Part shown: positions 40,348 to 48,336 of the stretch, piece after piece
How positions within the stretch are numbered: position 1 is the first letter of the stretch
Layout of the letters: each line of letters starts with the position of its first letter
Assembly (NCBI GenBank): GCA_016278265.1
Contig: JADQCE010000002.1
Span: 434,001-498,000, forward strand
Direction of reading: 5' to 3'
DNA: 64,000 nt
Source: Halothiobacillus sp.
GTDB lineage: Bacteria > Pseudomonadota > Gammaproteobacteria > Halothiobacillales > Halothiobacillaceae
Program-made: the position numbers and the translations under genes
Notes under the pieces: generated by a model
What the model saw: only the letters and a program-made list of their open reading frames with translations
What the model was told of the DNA's origin: nothing
The model's database searches: none

Positions 40348-41913
40348 TCAGCACTCCACGACCCTCCACCCTGTCGACTTGCTGGGGCCGAAACGCTCAT
40401 GGGCTTGCAGGGTCAGTCCGTCCGCATGGCGGCCTCGGAACCGGCGCAAGATGTAGCCAATCTGTCGAGCGTTGAATCGGTCCCCGGCCACGGTCTCCAG
40501 GGCGGCATGGAGGTTGGGGTGCTCACGCTCCCGGGCCTGGTCGTACCGAGGAGTGATGGAATCGGCATCGGCCACGATCTCCGCCGATGTTGCGATGCGG
40601 TCGGCGTAGGTGGCTCGCAGGGCGTGGAAGAGTGCGGTCATGGCCTGGCGTTCCGGGTCATCCTCACGGAGCGATACCGAGGGGGCGAGGGGATCAGGAA
40701 GCCCCAGCCAGGTCAGTGGCCGACGGACCATGCGGTCCCAGGGCTCGAAGCCTCCCAGGGGGGCGTGGCCGTTTGGCTCCGGTGCGCCGGCGGCTAGATA
40801 AGCGCGGGTGATGGTCAGGGCGTCACGGATGATCCGGGCCCGGTCAGCGTGGAAGTCGGCCACGACGTCGCGTTCGAACCGGCGTTGCTCTGGGTTCTCC
40901 ATGCCGGCATCGAGTCGAATCAGCATCACGCGGCGGACGGCATCCCCGCGCACGACGAGATTGTTCCCCGTGGCGAGTAATGCGGTGCGGGCATGGATAT
41001 GATGTTGCTTCGATGCCCCAAGGGCGCGAATCGCGACGACGCCTTGGCTGATGGCTTGGTTCATCAGTTCGCCCTCGAGGGGGCGCTCGAGATTGTCTAG
41101 GCAGGCGACATGCGGCCCGTCGAGAAGCAGTCCGCCGAGGCGCTTCTCGATCTCGTTTGGGTCCCGTCCCAGACTCATCACAGGGGCCGGTCGCCCCATC
41201 GCGGCGATAGCGATGCACTCGGCCAGCTTGGTCTTTCCGGTGCCGGCGGCTGTAGCCGTGATGGCGGCCAGTGGCACGGCTGACAGCACAGGGGCCGCAA
41301 GCACCCCCATGATCGCGGCGATGGCGGCGCACTGGTCGGCCTCGTCGGCGAACGGAAATGACCCGAGGTCATCCCACAAACGGGCGGCGGCTTCGCTGGC
41401 CTCGTGCGGCGCGGGCGGCGTGTCGGGTATGTCGAAGCCGAATAGCGCGGCGGCGTGGGTGAGATAGACGCCAGTGTCCTGATCGAGACCGGGGCCTCGG
41501 ATCAGTCGGCCATCGCCGGTGATGATGGGGGCCTCGGCAAAGCCGATCAGTTCCGGCAAAGGCCAGCGGCCTCGGTCGACGATCGTCTGAGCCAGGGCGA
41601 GCGGCGGGTCGGTCGGTTTGTTTGCCTTGGCGCGTCCATCCCACTTGACGAATGTGGCCGCCGTGCCCATCAGCTCACGCAGTGCCGAGGCCGTGAGACG
41701 GATCACTAAAGGCGTCCCGTTCATCGCGGTTTCGGCCACCGTGACCAGCACCCCGCCACGGGCGAAAAGCTCCACGCGATCGGACGTGGACAGGGCCTCG
41801 AGGGCATCGGCCACGCTTTCGGCATAACGGCCGGGCTCAACGACGATTTGGGTCTCGGACGATCCCCCGGATGCCGACATGCGCCGCTCGGCCATGTCGA
41901 TGATTTCGCTCAT
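40348..41913 (-). CDS. Putative replication ATPase/helicase of the island
   Basis: 521 residues. Walker A ATAAGTGKTKLAECIAI near residue 222 and a Walker B-like VACLDNLERPLEGELMNQAI near 269, then an arginine-rich region (GDAVRRVMLIRLD). The arrangement of an N-terminal domain, a AAA-type ATPase and a C-terminal HTH-like tail resembles DUF3987/D5-type satellite helicases that pair with a zinc-finger primase. The start overlaps the end of the primase-like gene by 4 nt. Confidence 0.7.
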   Translation of the reverse strand: MSEIIDMAERRMSASGGSSETQIVVEPGRYAESVADALEALSTSDRVELFARGGVLVTVAETAMNGTPLVIRLTASALRELMGTAATFVKWDGRAKANKPTDPPLALAQTIVDRGRWPLPELIGFAEAPIITGDGRLIRGPGLDQDTGVYLTHAAALFGFDIPDTPPAPHEASEAAARLWDDLGSFPFADEADQCAAIAAIMGVLAAPVLSAVPLAAITATAAGTGKTKLAECIAIAAMGRPAPVMSLGRDPNEIEKRLGGLLLDGPHVACLDNLERPLEGELMNQAISQGVVAIRALGASKQHHIHARTALLATGNNLVVRGDAVRRVMLIRLDAGMENPEQRRFERDVVADFHADRARIIRDALTITRAYLAAGAPEPNGHAPLGGFEPWDRMVRRPLTWLGLPDPLAPSVSLREDDPERQAMTALFHALRATYADRIATSAEIVADADSITPRYDQAREREHPNLHAALETVAGDRFNARQIGYILRRFRGRHADGLTLQAHERFGPSKSTGWRVVEC

Positions 41914-42425
41914 CGTGTGAACCCTCCCGCGGCGAGCAGGCGCTGGATCTCGGATTCGGCGTTAAGCACGGCGCGAACATCAGCATCCGAAAGCGGCAGG
42001 CGGTGGCCTATCCGACCGGCGGCGATGGCCACGACGGTGGCCTCGAACGCCAGCACTCGCAAGGCGGCCCAAGCGGAAAACCGGGGGCCTTGGTGTGGGC
42101 TTCGGTTCCCCTCCTGCCGGTTGTGGCGCAGGTGATCTGGCACCAGGTCGAGCCATTCCATTCCTAGTGCGGCGAGCACGTCATCTGTGGCGCAGGCTGC
42201 CCGGCAGTGTATGAGGACGCGGCCGTCTTCCTTCTCGCTGATTAGCAGGCTTGGGCGCTTATCTTTGTGAGCCGGGCAGCGGCAAAGCATGGCCCTGGCA
42301 AGGCCCGCGGCCGGCTTGGTCTCTTTCGGCGCATCAAGACGCGATGCGATCTCGTCGAAGGGTGAGCTATACTGGCCGCGTGTGCTGTCGAGGCCCTGCT
42401 CTGCTTGGAGTGGGGCTTTCGTCAT
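41910..42425 (-). CDS. CHC2-like zinc-finger primase domain protein
   Basis: 171 residues. CRCPAHKDKRPSLLISEK (Cys, Cys, His) then VLIHCRAACATDDVLAALGM (His, Cys, Cys) is the DnaG/phage CHC2-type zinc-finger pattern used by primases to recognise template. There is no toprim catalytic domain in the 171 residues, so it may supply priming recognition with the ATPase gene it overlaps. Typical of satellite replication modules. Confidence 0.75.
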   Translation of the reverse strand: MTKAPLQAEQGLDSTRGQYSSPFDEIASRLDAPKETKPAAGLARAMLCRCPAHKDKRPSLLISEKEDGRVLIHCRAACATDDVLAALGMEWLDLVPDHLRHNRQEGNRSPHQGPRFSAWAALRVLAFEATVVAIAAGRIGHRLPLSDADVRAVLNAESEIQRLLAAGGFTR

Positions 42426-42787
42426 TTCTGCCCCTTCTTTTCGTGGTCATCCAAGGCGGCAATGCCATCGCCCAGGGCGCGTGACAGCCCGGACAAAAGC
42501 AGCCATAGGCTCGGCAGCCCAATGAACTCTTGCGGGCTTTCTTTGCGGGTGGTCGTGTCGGCGATTGTCTCGAGTACAGCCAACGACTCCATGGCCACGG
42601 AAACCTCGCTTTCGGCATCCATGAGGTAGCTTTTCAGCTTCCGTGCGTCGTGGGTGTCTACTGCCGGCGGCCCTCCGTCGACCGGGCAAGCAATCGCCAG
42701 TATTTCCGGTAGTCGGCTGAGGGACGAAAAGCGGTCAAGGCTCCAGGCGCGGCGAGCTTGGCGGGTTTCGATGGCGATGGGGTTCAT
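42422..42787 (-). CDS. Unknown island protein
   Basis: 121 residues from ATG 42787. Helical (RKLKSYLMDAESEVSVAMES, VAMESLAVLETIADTTTRKE), acidic. Overlaps both neighbours by 4 nt. Belongs to the replication/regulation operon. No family recognised. Confidence 0.45.
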   Translation of the reverse strand: MNPIAIETRQARRAWSLDRFSSLSRLPEILAIACPVDGGPPAVDTHDARKLKSYLMDAESEVSVAMESLAVLETIADTTTRKESPQEFIGLPSLWLLLSGLSRALGDGIAALDDHEKKGQK

Positions 42788-43008
42788 GCGTGCACCTCGC
42801 TTTTTGAGGTGCGACCGGCATGTTCGGCGAGCCACTGGTCGATCACGCTGGCCGGCCAGATTTTCAGGCCGGGGCTGATCTCGATCCGCGGGGGAAGATC
42901 GCCTCGCAATTCCATGCTGCGGATCGTCTGGCGGGTGGTGTCGAGGGCAGCAGCGAGGGTGCTCTGCCGGTATCCCAGGCGGGCCACTTCTGATTTCTGC
43001 TTTGCCAT
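42784..43008 (-). CDS. AlpA-like HTH regulator
   Basis: 74 residues. YRQSTLAAALDTTRQTIRSM then ELRGDLPPRIEISPGLKIWP and IDQWLAEHAGR is the small AlpA/Xis-type winged HTH. It follows the integrase and a 202-residue protein and starts the replication operon, as in P4-like elements where AlpA controls excision. Confidence 0.75.
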   Translation of the reverse strand: MAKQKSEVARLGYRQSTLAAALDTTRQTIRSMELRGDLPPRIEISPGLKIWPASVIDQWLAEHAGRTSKSEVHA

Positions 43009-43102
43009 GTCTGGCCTCCGGTTGCTCTATGTGTCGAGTACGGGGCAAGAATGGCGATTGGGCGGGTTGTTTAAGAGGACAAAGAGAGGCGCAGTTTGTC
43101 CT

Positions 43103-43711
43103 TTACTTGATCGGGAAAATCTCGGCGTTGATGCTGACTTCGATACCTTTCCGTCGCCAGGCTCGCCGGAGCGAATCCCACCCGATCTTGTGGGCGGTTT
43201 CGACGATGGTCACGGCGTCGTCGTGCGAGTGCGGCTCGAGGCGTTGGTCGCCTTCAGCGGCCGGCCACATCCCGCGGGTCCGCAGCGTGTAGTAGTGATC
43301 CGCGATCATTTTGTGATCCACGCGAGAAGATCCCTCGCCGGCGTTTTCGCCGACCAGCCCCAGCTCGAAAGCCGCCTTGCTCAGCCGCTTGTCGTGGCTG
43401 ATGGATCTCGACCGCATGATTCTGGCGGCGCTGTCTACCCGTTCCCAACATGAATCGGCGGATGCTTTCGCGTGCTCGAGTGCCTGCCGGGTGATCCTGG
43501 CCTCTTCGTGCTCTGCCACTAGCTCGGCGATCTCTGTAACAGTCAGGCCGCTATCGGTCTCTGCCTCAGCGGAGTGCCACCCTTGGCTCAAGTGCATGCG
43601 GATGACAAACCATCCATGGGGCCTTACCTCTTCGGGCTCAGCTCTTGGCGTGCTCGTCTCCTGGTAGAGGCGTCCGGCGGATTCGATCAGTTTTACCATT
43701 CCGTTGGTCAT
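43103..43711 (-). CDS. Island protein, unknown, overlapping integrase gene
   Basis: 202 residues. The start (43711) lies inside the integrase 3' end, which overlaps by 74 nt; an in-frame ATG at 43699 is an alternative. The order HEEARITRQALEHAKASADS then RSISHDKRLSKAAFELGLVG is helical with basic patches. No fold recognised. It lies between integrase and the AlpA-like gene. Confidence 0.45.
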   Translation of the reverse strand: MTNGMVKLIESAGRLYQETSTPRAEPEEVRPHGWFVIRMHLSQGWHSAEAETDSGLTVTEIAELVAEHEEARITRQALEHAKASADSCWERVDSAARIMRSRSISHDKRLSKAAFELGLVGENAGEGSSRVDHKMIADHYYTLRTRGMWPAAEGDQRLEPHSHDDAVTIVETAHKIGWDSLRRAWRRKGIEVSINAEIFPIK

Positions 43712-44924
43712 GCTTCTCCCTTTTCGTTCGCTGGCAGTGCTCGGCCCAGTCCTGCATCAGTGCTCGGCGCTTTTCCAGTAGGTCGCCGCGTCGGTAGGCG
43801 GCTTCAGATTTGTTCTTGATGGTGTGGGCAAGCGCCATCTCGACCACCTCGTGGGGATAATTGGTCGTCTCGGCGGCCCAATCGCGGAAGGTTGAGCGGA
43901 AGCCGTGAATCGTCACGTCGCGCCGCTCCATGCGCTTGAGGAGTGCCAGCATGGCGTTCTCGCTCATGCCGCGGCCGGTCGTCGAGGGAAAGACGATCTC
44001 GTCATGGTCACCCTTCACGCTCTCGAGGATTTCGACGGCGCGGCGGGACAATGGAATCTTGTGCTCGCGCCGCTGGTTCTTGCGGCCCTTCATGCGCTCG
44101 GCCGGGATTGTCCAGACGCGGGCATCGAGGTCGATCTCGCTCCACGTCGCACCTCTAACCATCGTGGTGCGGGCAGCGGTAAGGATCGTGAACTCGGCGG
44201 CCTTGGCAGACATGCCGGCGCGGCCGTGCAGCTCGGCCACGAAGTCGGCCACCTGGTCATAGGGCAGGGCGGCGAAGTGCTGCTCGTTCTTGGCGGTAGT
44301 CGGATCAGCCAATAGCTCTTTGAGGTTGCCCCGCCAGCGGGCCGGGTTGTCGCCTTCCCGGTGCTTGGCGGCGGCTGCCCAGTCGAGAATCTTCTCGATC
44401 CGGCCCCGGACGCGGTTCATCGTCTCGGTTTTCTCGAGCCACTGATCCTCGAGCACTCGGAGCACGTCGTCGGTGGTGATCTCGGACACGGGCATCTTGC
44501 CCAGCTTCGGCAAAGCGTACTGAGTCAGCGTCGAGCGCCATTGCTTTGCGTGCTTGTCGTTTGACCACTGCGCCGACTTGGCCTCAAGGAAACGATCCAT
44601 GGCGTTCTCGAAGGTCATCGCCCGGCTGGTGCGTGAGACGGTGGCGACGTAGTTTTCGCGCCGCTTGCTCATGGGGTTGGTGCCGCGCTTCACCTCGGCG
44701 CGGAACTGTGCGGCCTGTTCCCGGGCTTCAGCCAGGGTGATTTCCTCGATAGATCCGAGGCCCATCCAATGACGCTTGCCGTCATGGGTGAAGCGAAAGA
44801 GCCACGAGCGGTGGCCGTGCTCACGATTCTGTAGGTAGAGCCCTCCGCCGTCGTGGTGAACGCCAGGTGATAGGCTCTTGGCTGTCACCTGGCGAACGGT
44901 GAGCCGATGAAGTGTCTTTGCCAT
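43638..44924 (-). CDS. P4-type tyrosine integrase
   Basis: 428 residues. The N-terminal DUF4102-like arm-binding domain (LSPGVHHDGGGLYLQ, LFRFTHDGKRHWMGLGS) is followed by the SAM-like core-binding domain and the catalytic domain with AARTTMVRGATWSEID (first Arg), HGFRSTFRDWA (His-x-x-Arg), ALAHTIKN and the Tyr in EAAYRRGDLL. It recombines the tRNA-Ser 3' end. Its 5' end faces attR at 45052-45066, with 127 bp between. Confidence 0.93.
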   Translation of the reverse strand: MAKTLHRLTVRQVTAKSLSPGVHHDGGGLYLQNREHGHRSWLFRFTHDGKRHWMGLGSIEEITLAEAREQAAQFRAEVKRGTNPMSKRRENYVATVSRTSRAMTFENAMDRFLEAKSAQWSNDKHAKQWRSTLTQYALPKLGKMPVSEITTDDVLRVLEDQWLEKTETMNRVRGRIEKILDWAAAAKHREGDNPARWRGNLKELLADPTTAKNEQHFAALPYDQVADFVAELHGRAGMSAKAAEFTILTAARTTMVRGATWSEIDLDARVWTIPAERMKGRKNQRREHKIPLSRRAVEILESVKGDHDEIVFPSTTGRGMSENAMLALLKRMERRDVTIHGFRSTFRDWAAETTNYPHEVVEMALAHTIKNKSEAAYRRGDLLEKRRALMQDWAEHCQRTKREKHDQRNGKTDRIRRTPLPGDEHAKS

Positions 44925-45051
44925 GCCGTTTTTCCTGCATACCGTCTACATACCTATGAGTTTACGGTTACATAAGGTGAATGCAAGGAAAATAAGTATA
45001 AGAGACTGTTTTTGTTGACCTGATTTGGCATGATTTTTCGGGGTTCTTCGG

Positions 45052-45066
45052 CCTGCCTCTCCGCCA
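45052..45066. repeat. attR: 15-bp direct repeat, integrase side
   Basis: CCTGCCTCTCCGCCA repeats the 3' end of tRNA-Ser(CGA) at 29749-29763. It lies between the integrase start and the tRNA-type terminator at 45089. Flanks diverge on both sides of the 15 bases. Confidence 0.88.
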
Positions 45067-45088
45067 TATAAGTGATTGTTCTGCTTGC

Positions 45089-45123
45089 AAAAAAACCCGC
45101 CTTGGTTGAGGCGGGTTTTTTTT
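45089..45123. terminator. Probable original tRNA-Ser terminator, right of attR
   Basis: AAAAAAA CCCGCC (45096-45101), an 8-nt loop TTGGTTGA and GGCGGG (45110-45115) then TTTTTTTT. It lies 23 nt after attR. Before the island arrived this would have terminated tRNA-Ser(CGA). It can work in both directions. Confidence 0.75.
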
Positions 45124-45134
45124 GGGAAAGATTT

Positions 45135-46455
45135 GGTTCATCGCACTTTGGCGTGAAAGGCGTCTCGGATCTTCAGGAAGAAATACTCGGTATCCCGGTA
45201 GCCATAGGCCACTCGCTTGATCACCTTGATGCGGTTGTTCACGCCCTCGAGCACGCTGGTGCTCAGGCGGTAAGTCGCACTGGCGATGATGCTGTGCAGG
45301 TATCGGCCAAGAACGCCGGCAAAGTGCTTGAGCGGCTTGATGCCGCTCTGATCAGCCATCGCCTTCCATGCGTCCCATCGGGACCGCGCCTCGGCTTCCG
45401 ACGGGGCGTACCAGATCTCCTTCAACTGCTCCTTGAGGACGTAGACCGTCATCAACGGGGCGTTGGCCTCCAGCAGCGTGTCGAGTCGCTCTTGCTGCCT
45501 ATCGTCGAGCTTGCCTCGATTGCGAAGCAGCAGCCATCGGCTGCGCTTGACCGCCCGGTAGGCCGGGCGATCCTCCCGGATCGATCTGGCCTGATCGAGA
45601 CGGACCCGATCGACCACCTCCCGACCGAACTTGGCCACCACGTGGAACAGGTCGTAGACGACCCGGGCATTGGGACAGTGAGCCTGCACTTCGAGGTCAA
45701 AGGCCGTGTTCATGTCCATGCCGACCGCCTCGATGCGTTGGCAAGCCGCCGGCCCCAACCATTCGAAGAAGGGGCGGATGGCCGCCCGGGTCTTGCCTTC
45801 ACATACCCACAGCACCTGGCGGCTGTCGGCATCCAGCACGACCGTGGCGTAGCGATGGCCCTTGTGCAGGGCGAACTCGTCCATCAGGAGCCGTCGGATA
45901 TCATTTCGATCCGGCTCCGGCACGTCACGCCGCAGCCGGTCGTAGTCGACCGCTCGGACCGTGTGCCAGTGCAGGCCGAGCAGCTGGCCGACCTGTTTCA
46001 GGGGGGCGATCCTGGACAGGGCCTCGACCCACTCGACCATTGCCTGGGTCAAGTGACGCCGTCCGGCCAGCCAGTCGACCCGCTCCCGCCGAGGCCCGCA
46101 TTTCGGGCACCGCAGCCGCCGTACCGGCACGTCGAGCCAGACGCGGTAGTGACCGAAGTTGCGTTCCCGAACCCGTCGCCGGTGCACGTCGTGAACCAGG
46201 TGCGTGCCGTGATCACAACCACTGCAGAAGGGGATGACATCGGGATCCGGGGCGAGCCGGATGTGGAGCTGGTCCGAGGCCTTCACCTCGTAGGAGTCGA
46301 TACGAAAGCCTTCCCAGAACAGGGCAGACAGATTAGCCTCGGACATGGCGGCAGCCTCCTTGCGGCTTTTGATTTGATTGCTTGGTACCAACCAAATCTA
46401 GCCTGAGGAGCTGCCGTCATTTTTGTGCGTGTTTCACGCGGAAGTGCGAAGAACC
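45135..46455. mobile_element. ISL3-family insertion sequence
   Basis: A 1321-bp element with terminal inverted repeats that match at 21 of 24 positions (45135-45158 and 46432-46455, reading GGTTC...GTGAAA inward). It contains a single ISL3-type transposase gene. No 8-bp target duplication is obvious in the immediate flanks. It inserted 11 bp after the terminator beyond attR, so it is outside the satellite. Confidence 0.85.
45138..46346 (-). CDS. ISL3-family transposase
   Basis: 402 residues from ATG 46346 (AGGAGG at 8 nt). N-terminal zinc cluster CSGCDHGTHLVHD and CPKCGPRRERVDW, then an HTH, then a DDE domain: DEFALHKGHRYATVVLDADS, GMDMNTAFDLEVQAHCPNA with VVYDLFHVVAKFGREVVD, and a late STSVLEGVNNRIKVIKRVAY (E). 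The frame is intact. The stop codon (45138-45140) lies inside the left terminal inverted repeat. Confidence 0.92.
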   Translation of the reverse strand: MSEANLSALFWEGFRIDSYEVKASDQLHIRLAPDPDVIPFCSGCDHGTHLVHDVHRRRVRERNFGHYRVWLDVPVRRLRCPKCGPRRERVDWLAGRRHLTQAMVEWVEALSRIAPLKQVGQLLGLHWHTVRAVDYDRLRRDVPEPDRNDIRRLLMDEFALHKGHRYATVVLDADSRQVLWVCEGKTRAAIRPFFEWLGPAACQRIEAVGMDMNTAFDLEVQAHCPNARVVYDLFHVVAKFGREVVDRVRLDQARSIREDRPAYRAVKRSRWLLLRNRGKLDDRQQERLDTLLEANAPLMTVYVLKEQLKEIWYAPSEAEARSRWDAWKAMADQSGIKPLKHFAGVLGRYLHSIIASATYRLSTSVLEGVNNRIKVIKRVAYGYRDTEYFFLKIRDAFHAKVR

Positions 46456-46486
46456 TTTTTTTCGTCCCTACTTGGGGGGCGAGGGG

Positions 46487-47320
46487 TCAGGAGTCGCCCG
46501 TCGTTGCTTTCTCGTCGGCGTTGTTGCTCGAGCTGATCACCATCTGCGGGAACGGGATGGTGACGCCGTTGGCATCGAAGGCTTCCTTGATCTGCTGCTG
46601 CAGATCGGACTTGATCGTCGGCATGTCGGCCGCGCGAATCCATGGCCGCGCCAGCAGGTCGACGCTGGAGGCGCCGAACTGGTCGACCAGCACGGCCGGG
46701 GCCGGTTCCTTGAGGACGCGTTCCTCCTTCTCGAACACTTGCAGGATCAACTCCTTGGCCTTGGCGAGGTCGTCGGCATAGTCGATGCCGATCGCCAGGT
46801 CCAGGCGACGGGTGTCGCGCACGCTGTAGTTGGTGATCGCCGAGGCGTAGAGCTGGCCGTTGGGGACGATCAACTCGACGTTGTCAGGCGTGTTCATGCG
46901 GGTGTGGAAGATGCCGATCTCGTTGACGGTGCCCATCACTCCCTCGGCGATAATGAAGTCGCCGGCCTTGAACGGACGGAAGAGCAGCACCATCACGCCG
47001 GCGGCAAAGTTGCCCAGCGAGTCCTTCAGTGCCAGGCCCACGGCGATGCCGGCGCCGGCGACCAGGGCGACCAGCGAGGTTGTATCCAGGCCCAGTTGCG
47101 ACAGGGACGCGATTGCCACAAACAGCAGGAACGCGGTGCGTGTGAGGGCGACGACAAAGCCCACCAGCATCTGGTCCAGACCACTGCGGCCCATGAGTCT
47201 GGCCAGCCAAGGGCTGCCGACCTTGGCGAGAAAGTAGCCGCCCACGGCGATTGCGACGGCAATCAAGATCTTGAGGATCCAGGGCAAAACATACAGGGAG
47301 AAAAAGCCTGCTCCTTCCAT
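46487..47320 (-). CDS. Small-conductance mechanosensitive channel (MscS family)
   Basis: 277 residues. Three N-terminal membrane segments (about 8-30, 52-70, 77-105), with the pore helix ALVAGAGIAVGLALKDSLGN in TM3, then a beta domain (VNEIGIFHTRMNTPDNVELI) and the C-terminal cytoplasmic part. Protects cells from hypo-osmotic shock. The gene runs toward the insertion sequence, and its stop is 31 nt beyond the IS end. Upstream is the ompA-type gene's terminator. Confidence 0.88.
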   Translation of the reverse strand: MEGAGFFSLYVLPWILKILIAVAIAVGGYFLAKVGSPWLARLMGRSGLDQMLVGFVVALTRTAFLLFVAIASLSQLGLDTTSLVALVAGAGIAVGLALKDSLGNFAAGVMVLLFRPFKAGDFIIAEGVMGTVNEIGIFHTRMNTPDNVELIVPNGQLYASAITNYSVRDTRRLDLAIGIDYADDLAKAKELILQVFEKEERVLKEPAPAVLVDQFGASSVDLLARPWIRAADMPTIKSDLQQQIKEAFDANGVTIPFPQMVISSSNNADEKATTGDS

Positions 47321-47431
47321 GACGGTCCTCGTTAATTGGGATTATCGTGCGTTAAGTTACGGAACGGATTGGATGTCCAGTATAGGTACTATCTCGCTCG
47401 CTTCGAGTGGGATTGTGAATGAGCCGCAAAC

Positions 47432-47460
47432 AAAAACACCGCCCGAAGGCGGTGTTTTTT
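47432..47460 (-). terminator. Terminator of the ompA-type gene
   Basis: AAAAACACCGCC CGAA GGCGGTGTTTTT at 47432-47460 forms a strong hairpin with T runs on both strands. It is 22 nt after the stop of the OmpA-type gene on the minus strand. Confidence 0.85.
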
Positions 47461-47482
47461 AACGTCGGGCGTTGGAAACGCT

Positions 47483-48094
47483 TTACTGGGCTGTGCCCTG
47501 TACGGTGATTTCAACGCGACGGTTCTGGGCACGACCTTCACGGGTCTGATTCGTGGCGATCGGGTTGGATTCGCCCATGCCCTGGGTCTCGATCTTGTCG
47601 CTCGGAACGCCTTGGTCAACCAGGTAGTTCTTGACGGTCGCGGCGCGACGCTCGGACAAGCCTTGGTTGTACTCGTCGGTACCGATGCTGTCGGTGTGAC
47701 CGACGGCTTCGATGTTCGCGACGGCGTTCAGGTCACCCATGTCGCGGACCAGCGCATTCAGGGTGTCCTTGCCTTCCGGCTTCAGGTTCGACTTGTCGAA
47801 GTCGAAGTAGGTGTCAGCCTCGAGCGTGATGGTCTTGGCTTCCGGTGCCGGGGGCGGCTCGACGATCGGCTTCGGCGCGGGCTCGGCCTGGACGATCAGT
47901 TCCGGGTTGCAAGCTTCAATCGCGGTCTCGCTGTTCAGCGTCCCGTGATTGTTGTACAGGCAAGTGCCATGGCCGGTCATTACCGGGTCGCCGCTGCTGT
48001 TAAACACGTACGGGGAATTTCCCCCGGCGATGGCTTGGCCAGAGAAGGCAAACGTGGCTGCAACCGAGGCAGCGATCACGGTCATTTTCTTCAT
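47483..48094 (-). CDS. OmpA-family outer membrane protein
   Basis: 203 residues from ATG 48094 (AAGGAG at 8 nt). A signal peptide (KKMTVIAASVAATFAFSGQA) is followed by a short linker rich in Pro (PKPIVEPPPAPEAK) and a C-terminal OmpA domain: FDFDKSNLKPEGKDTLNALV, EAVGHTDSIGTDEYNQGLSE and RAQNRRVEIT, which bind peptidoglycan. It lacks a long N-terminal barrel, so it is a peptidoglycan-anchoring protein, and a linker cysteine pair (CLY, CNPE) could form a disulfide. Confidence 0.85.
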   Translation of the reverse strand: MKKMTVIAASVAATFAFSGQAIAGGNSPYVFNSSGDPVMTGHGTCLYNNHGTLNSETAIEACNPELIVQAEPAPKPIVEPPPAPEAKTITLEADTYFDFDKSNLKPEGKDTLNALVRDMGDLNAVANIEAVGHTDSIGTDEYNQGLSERRAATVKNYLVDQGVPSDKIETQGMGESNPIATNQTREGRAQNRRVEITVQGTAQ

Positions 48095-48336
48095 CTGTGA
48101 AATCTCCTTGTTTCTTTTGAGGTCAGAGATGACTTTGGTGTCGCTAGGAATAGCGCGATTCAAGTCCGACATTGGTTGAATCTCACCCGGATAGTAGCCG
48201 CCCCTTCCGGCAAAGTGCAAAAATAGCGCCGATTGATTGTGTAAATCGGTATCCAAATCGAGCAAGGGCAGGTAAACCCTTGGGTGGAAGGCGTATCGGT
48301 TCGTGATTTCAACCTATCTCTGAGTGGGAGTTGGCT

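Larger units (their letters stand above)
29764..45066. mobile_element. 15.3-kb satellite-like integrated island in tRNA-Ser(CGA)
   Basis: The element is bounded by a 15-bp direct repeat of the tRNA 3' end, with an integrase gene at the right end. The likely original tRNA terminator now lies at 45089-45123, just outside the right repeat, which supports insertion between tRNA and terminator. All recognised genes read on the minus strand. Modules from right to left: integration, AlpA-like control, primase-type zinc finger and ATPase, DNA-binding and coiled-coil proteins, a metallopeptidase, Mor-like and AlpA-like regulators, an orphan tape measure protein, then a toxin-antitoxin-chaperone and other cargo. 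No capsid, portal, large terminase or lysis genes are visible. Best called a phage satellite candidate. Confidence 0.8.

Noticed and set aside
40139-40369. 76-residue minus-strand frame between the ATPase and HTH genes
   Set aside because: No ribosome-binding site and low-complexity sequence.
29764-45066. Island as a simple P4-like satellite
   Set aside because: It has a P4-type integrase and AlpA-like genes, but no psu, delta, sid or fused alpha primase and it carries a tape measure gene, so it is not a standard P4 element.
45072-46406. 444-residue plus-strand frame over the insertion sequence
   Set aside because: Antisense of the transposase; no start signal.
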